The notes under the pieces: model-generated
What the model saw: only the letters and a program-made list of their open reading frames with translations
Told to the model about the DNA's origin: nothing
Database searches by the model: none
Shown: positions 60,126 to 64,000 of the stretch, one piece after another
Layout: every line of letters begins with the position of its first letter
Numbering within the stretch: position 1 is the first letter of the stretch
Assembly (NCBI GenBank): GCA_030015575.1
Contig: JASDDO010000001.1
Coordinates: 325,037,595-325,101,594 of the forward strand
Reading direction: 5' to 3'
From: Agapanthus africanus
Taxonomy: Eukaryota > Streptophyta > Magnoliopsida > Asparagales > Amaryllidaceae
Length of the DNA stretch: 64,000 nt
Made by a program: the position numbers and the translations under genes

Positions 60126-60467
60126 CTAGCTAACCGACTCTCCTCGTCCCAAGCCTCTGCTACTCCCGTGATGTGCACGAAACCTGTCACGGCGACTAAA
60201 CCTCTGTCTCGGGGCTGGTACACCTGCATGAGCCCTCCTCTGTCCTCGAACTCCCAAAGTCTCGGAAAGACGGTCCTCGTCAAAACGGGCTGCGTCCACC
60301 GGTGCTGTGCACGATGCAGTGCTGATCGCAAGGAATAACTGGGTAACAGGAGTGGCAACCTCCTGTCGCCGCGCTCTACTGGCCTCAACCAAAGACCCCA
60401 TCGTCTGGCGCAAGTCCTGAATCTCAGTCTCAAGCCTAGCGATACGATCTATCGAAGGCGGATCCAT
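60126..60467 (-). pseudogene. Chromovirus gag remnant (B)
   Basis: Minus-strand stretch beginning MDPPSIDRIARLETEIQDLR. It lies about 330 bases downstream of the primer site, where gag should start. Its start resembles the coiled N-terminus of Tekay gag (short helix, then TMGSLVEASRARR). The rest is not recognisable and much of gag seems absent before protease sequence begins near 59.95 kb. The start codon choice is tentative. Confidence 0.5.
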
Positions 60468-60796
60468 CTGCTCCTATGCAACGAGCGTTCCATCTTGGTC
60501 AGTCCTCGTCCCACCTGAGTCAATTCTGAGCTCGACCCTCGCTGCATCACTCTGAGTCCCCATAGTCATCGGCGGCAAAGGCTATAAATGGAAAATGGAT
60601 TCGATATGAACACGGAAATCGAATCACAAGGACATGTATCATTAAGGAAGGAATTTCAAGCAATTTGTACTTAGGTCACTTTAGGCGGAGTAATGCGTTG
60701 TGAGTATGCCGCGGACATACACACACTACGTTACTCTGCTTAAGCTACCTACTCTATCATACCAAGGTCATCCTACACTCCGAAAGGTAAAACCGA

Positions 60797-60810
60797 GTGC
60801 TCTGATACCA
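60797..60810 (-). other. Primer binding site of B (initiator Met tRNA)
   Basis: The minus-strand reading TGGTATCAGAGCAC lies four bases (AAGT) after the LTR end GTGACA. Confidence 0.92.
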
Positions 60811-60814
60811 ACTT

Positions 60815-63800
60815 TGTCACGACCCAAAATAGGCACGTGACGTCCCTTAAACTAATCAACGTCTACAAGCGTAACGCAATTTAAGTAAACCGAAAACCCA
60901 GCAATCTAAACCATCAAAAGTAGTAAGAAATAATAGAAATTTTAAAACCTTTGAAATCTCAACCCAAATTCTTTAAAATCCAACTTTACTTTCTTAAAAA
61001 TTTCGGCAGCACCTCCTTTGTAAAAACCAACCCCAAAAATGGGTACAACAAAAATATAAGTAAAGCATCCCCAAAGGGAGCAAATCCACGCCCAACGGCC
61101 GAAAACAACCACCACACCAGATATATGAGGCCGTAGCGAAGAAATAAAAGACGATATAAGTAAAACTGCATAAAAGACATCCAAGTCACAAAAATATACA
61201 TTATCATCCTCACATCAAGACTCTAAGTCATACACATGAAAGTAGTATATGGAGAGTGCATGGATACAACGAATATACAATAAACAACCTTGGATAACCG
61301 CAACACCCACCTGAGAAAAACTGCACAATGAAGCGGTATCCGCAGCAAAAGATGATATGATAGATGAATAGCCCTGCCTCTGACTACTGTGAGGAACGAC
61401 CTGCAAAACACTGTGGCACAACGGGGATGAGTTGCCAACTCATGAATAGTAAATAACATAAGCAGGTTATCGCAAGTATGCACGTATAGCGCGAATCTAG
61501 CATAAGTAAGCTAAGCAATAAATGGTCATATGAATGCAATAGTCATGAAAGATACTCTAGCAAGTACATCTAATACATGAAGGAATAATATGACAATCTG
61601 TATGCAATAGTCATGTAAGGTACTCTATCAAGTACAACTAATACATGAAGCGATGATATGACAATGTATATATGCAACAGTCATGAAAGGTACGCTAGCA
61701 GGTACAACTAATACATGAAGCAATGCATATAAAATAAACATGTAAATGCAACGGTCGTGAAAGGTACTCTATCAGGTACTACTAATACATGAAGTAGTGC
61801 ATAAACAATAAATGTGGAGTATGGGGTGAAACATGTCATTTTCACGGAATCCTGACATCGTGGTAGGACCGAAGTCCATCAAGACAATCCAAATCCCAAT
61901 TCCTCATATCAGCCCCCAAATTGGCTCTCATATCATATAAGTCTCACAAATTCTGAATGTACAATATCGAGTAAATCTCATATATCCCGAATGTACAAAA
62001 TCATGTAAATCTCACATATCCTGAATCCAACATGAAGTGAATCTCATATATATCCTGTATCCAATATCAAGTGAATCTTAAAAAACCTAAGTATATTTGC
62101 ATGAATAATTATGATGAAGTATATGAATTTATATGTATACATATATATTAGCGTCCCATTCTACTAATATATATATATATATGCGTATATATATATGCAT
62201 ACATAACAGCGTCCCATTCCACTTTTATATATACTTAGGAGTAAAAAATATCATGAAAACCTGTGCCAAGCATCGACACATAAAGGTTGATCTATCAGAT
62301 GCTGTCATCACGACTTGCATCCTGATAGGTACATATCATACGCTATACCAAAAGCTCGAGTGTCTAGCTCTGACCCTCGCCTCTCGACGTATCCATAAGC
62401 ACATGACTCCCGTCGGTATCCCCACGATAACCGCCGAGTCATAAGTACTGTCACCGGATGGTATGGTTCCCCTGCCAGGCTCAATCGGCAAGGTCCTTCA
62501 ATCGTCTTGCCCCGGTGTACCTCTGGGCCCCACCATGTACCCTCATACGGCCCACTGCGCCTCCTCGCATGGAGTATATATATCAGAACCGATAAAACTC
62601 ATAGTGGCTGCTGAAATATCATATCAAGAGAAACCAGGATTTTAAAATAATGCATAATTTCATGAAACTGCCACGGTCCTCAAATCCAGAAAAAATCATG
62701 AAAAAATCCATATCTCAATGCGAAAATCCATGAATATAATATATGCAACATAAACTGTAATGTGAGCATATAAAAGAAAAGCCGCTATTTAACTGCAACA
62801 AGTTAAAATATATATATGCGGTTCCTAATTTCTCCAAGTCTATATAACATCAAATAAAGGTAAACATGCAGCTATAACCAGATATGTGTGTAAACATGAA
62901 GGTATAGCAAGATATATGCATCTACCTATCAATAATTATGTAATATACCCTCCAGTTATAAGTGAAGTATGTATGCAAGGTATACATGTAGCTATGTCAT
63001 TATGTGTGTATGTACATATCGCTAATGGTACCATACAATATAGGTATACAGGTAACTACCATGTAAGCACGTCAAGGCATATGTGTAAGCATGTAGGTAT
63101 ACAGGTATGCTATATGTCATATGCATAAAGAAATATGAATCAATTTCTCAATATCCCTAACCAAACAATATCATATAGGTATGTGTGTTGTGTGTGTCAT
63201 GGCAATTATTAACGGTGTGTGTGGCATACAATCAGTGCTCGTGCAACATGAGCAGTCAATAATGGTGCAGTGTCCTAAAGGTACAAGTCCAAGTACAACA
63301 AATAACTAAGCAATAATGTGTATGCGCAACTCTATATATGAAATCGAATATGCGACAATTCATAACATCTCTAGCCCAGACGCATAACGCCATGCGGGTG
63401 ATTCCCCTGTAGATGTTAAATCTACTCACCAATGCTCCTGGCTAAGTAAAGCCTACCACTCGCTTTCCCCTTTTCGCAGCGCATGAAGTCCCCGCCTGTG
63501 ATCCTGAACACATATAACAATAAAGCAAGCGTATATAAGCAATCGACCAAAAAATACGTACAACTATGTTTAACTGACACACCAACACAAAACTTACTCT
63601 TAAGTGTTCGTATTGTGGCTAACGCGCGTAGCGACACTACTAAACCAACTCAAGAGAAAAAACTACCCAAAGACACGAACGATATCGGCACGACCCTAAC
63701 TAGGAACGCAAAGCGACACAACTACCAAGTCTAGACCCTGATCATACCGATCACTCATTCAAAACACAATAATAAATGTGGAATCAATATAATTAACGTC

Positions 63801-64000
63801 GCAACGTCAAAAGAAATCCACGCCTAAAATATCCGTAAATCTAGTAAGCAGCATTTATCATTTTAGCACAAAACAACAAGTTTTACCAAAAACTAGAATT
63901 TGAAAACATCACAAAATAGGAAGGTTAAACTATTTAAACCTTTATTATAATTTTAAATCTCACTAATTAGGATTAGCAAAAGTTTAGCTTGTTAATTAGC
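60815..64000 (-). repeat. 5' LTR of B, cut by the window edge
   Basis: Plus-strand reading TGTCACGACCCAAAATAGG onward. It matches 27292-30180, 53641-53777 and 56012-56180 in succession, which is what proves that A3 and D are insertions. It carries the 70-bp array (about 61536-61800) and the LTR hairpin (about 63204-63262), here with two mismatches. About 0.9 kb more is expected beyond the edge. Confidence 0.93.

Larger units (their letters stand above)
27292..64000 (-). mobile_element. B: Ty3/Gypsy chromovirus, Tekay/Del-like
   Basis: Minus-strand element carrying decayed gag and pol. In its own direction: 5' LTR (60815 to beyond 64000), Met-tRNA primer site (60797-60810), gag remnant (about 60.1-60.5 kb), pol remnant (about 57.1-59.96 kb), polypurine tract (57095-57108) and 3' LTR (27292-57094). 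The 3' LTR is split by A3 and D; its three pieces add to about 4.1 kb. The internal region is about 3.7 kb, short for Tekay. Badly broken, with many breaks. A hand comparison of about 320 LTR bases gave about 20 differences, so a few million years under the rice clock. Confidence 0.88.

Noticed and set aside
1-64000. Host genes, tRNA or rRNA genes
   Set aside because: Both strands were read for conserved protein phrases and RNA motifs; everything assignable belongs to retroelements. Met-tRNA complementarity is limited to short primer sites.

Overview
This window is plant nuclear DNA made entirely of nested LTR retrotransposons. No host gene, tRNA or rRNA is visible. Three things point to a seed plant with a large, repeat-rich genome: Angela-lineage Ty1/Copia elements (LTRs opening with TG and then ATGCCCTAGAGGC, plus Angela-like pol), Tekay/Del-like Ty3/Gypsy chromoviruses (4 to 5 kb LTRs, initiator-Met tRNA primer site), and one small non-autonomous LTR element. 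The species cannot be told from the sequence.

Nine elements can be separated by their ends, primer sites, polypurine tracts and 5-bp target duplications. Working names are C1 to C4 (Copia), A1 to A3 and B (Gypsy) and D (non-autonomous). Layout: C1 (+, 1-4056, runs off the left edge) lies in A1 (+, to 11173). A1 lies in A2 (-, 11174-17618). A2 lies in the 5' LTR of C2 (+, 17619-24833). C2 lies in the 5' LTR of C3 (+, 24834-27291). C3's 3' LTR is split by B (-, 27292 to beyond 64000). B's left LTR is split twice, by A3 (-, 30181-53635, target duplication TCGGC) and by D (+, 53778-56006, target duplication GCCTA). A3 holds C4 (-, 35978-46349, target duplication TAACA). The longest chain is C3 > C2 > A2 > A1 > C1, five deep. 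C3 is therefore the oldest element here.

Coding content is only fossil pol and gag. C1 keeps a long open RT-RNase H segment and C4 a nearly continuous pol. C2 keeps a protease/integrase part. B keeps a heavily decayed chromovirus gag-pol. The A family shows at most a trace of gag and no pol, so it was probably mobilised by relatives of B. None of the Angela copies seen with their leader (C2, C3, C4) has a recognisable gag.

The most notable signals are structural and non-coding. (1) The Angela leaders carry a series of stem-loops with nearly the same 20-nt loop and different but complementary stems; the pairs co-vary between C2, C3 and C4 and include G-U pairs that exist only in element sense. 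(2) A hairpin in the Tekay-type LTRs keeps its pairing through four compensatory changes across A1, A2/A3 and B. (3) Angela LTRs carry serial hairpins that also co-vary. (4) D contains a palindrome of about 410 bp that is almost perfect, next to a 58-bp minisatellite whose units join a DRE core to a G-box/ABRE core, and a 30-bp minisatellite.

All alignments and counts were made by eye. Family names rest on remembered motifs, not on database searches.
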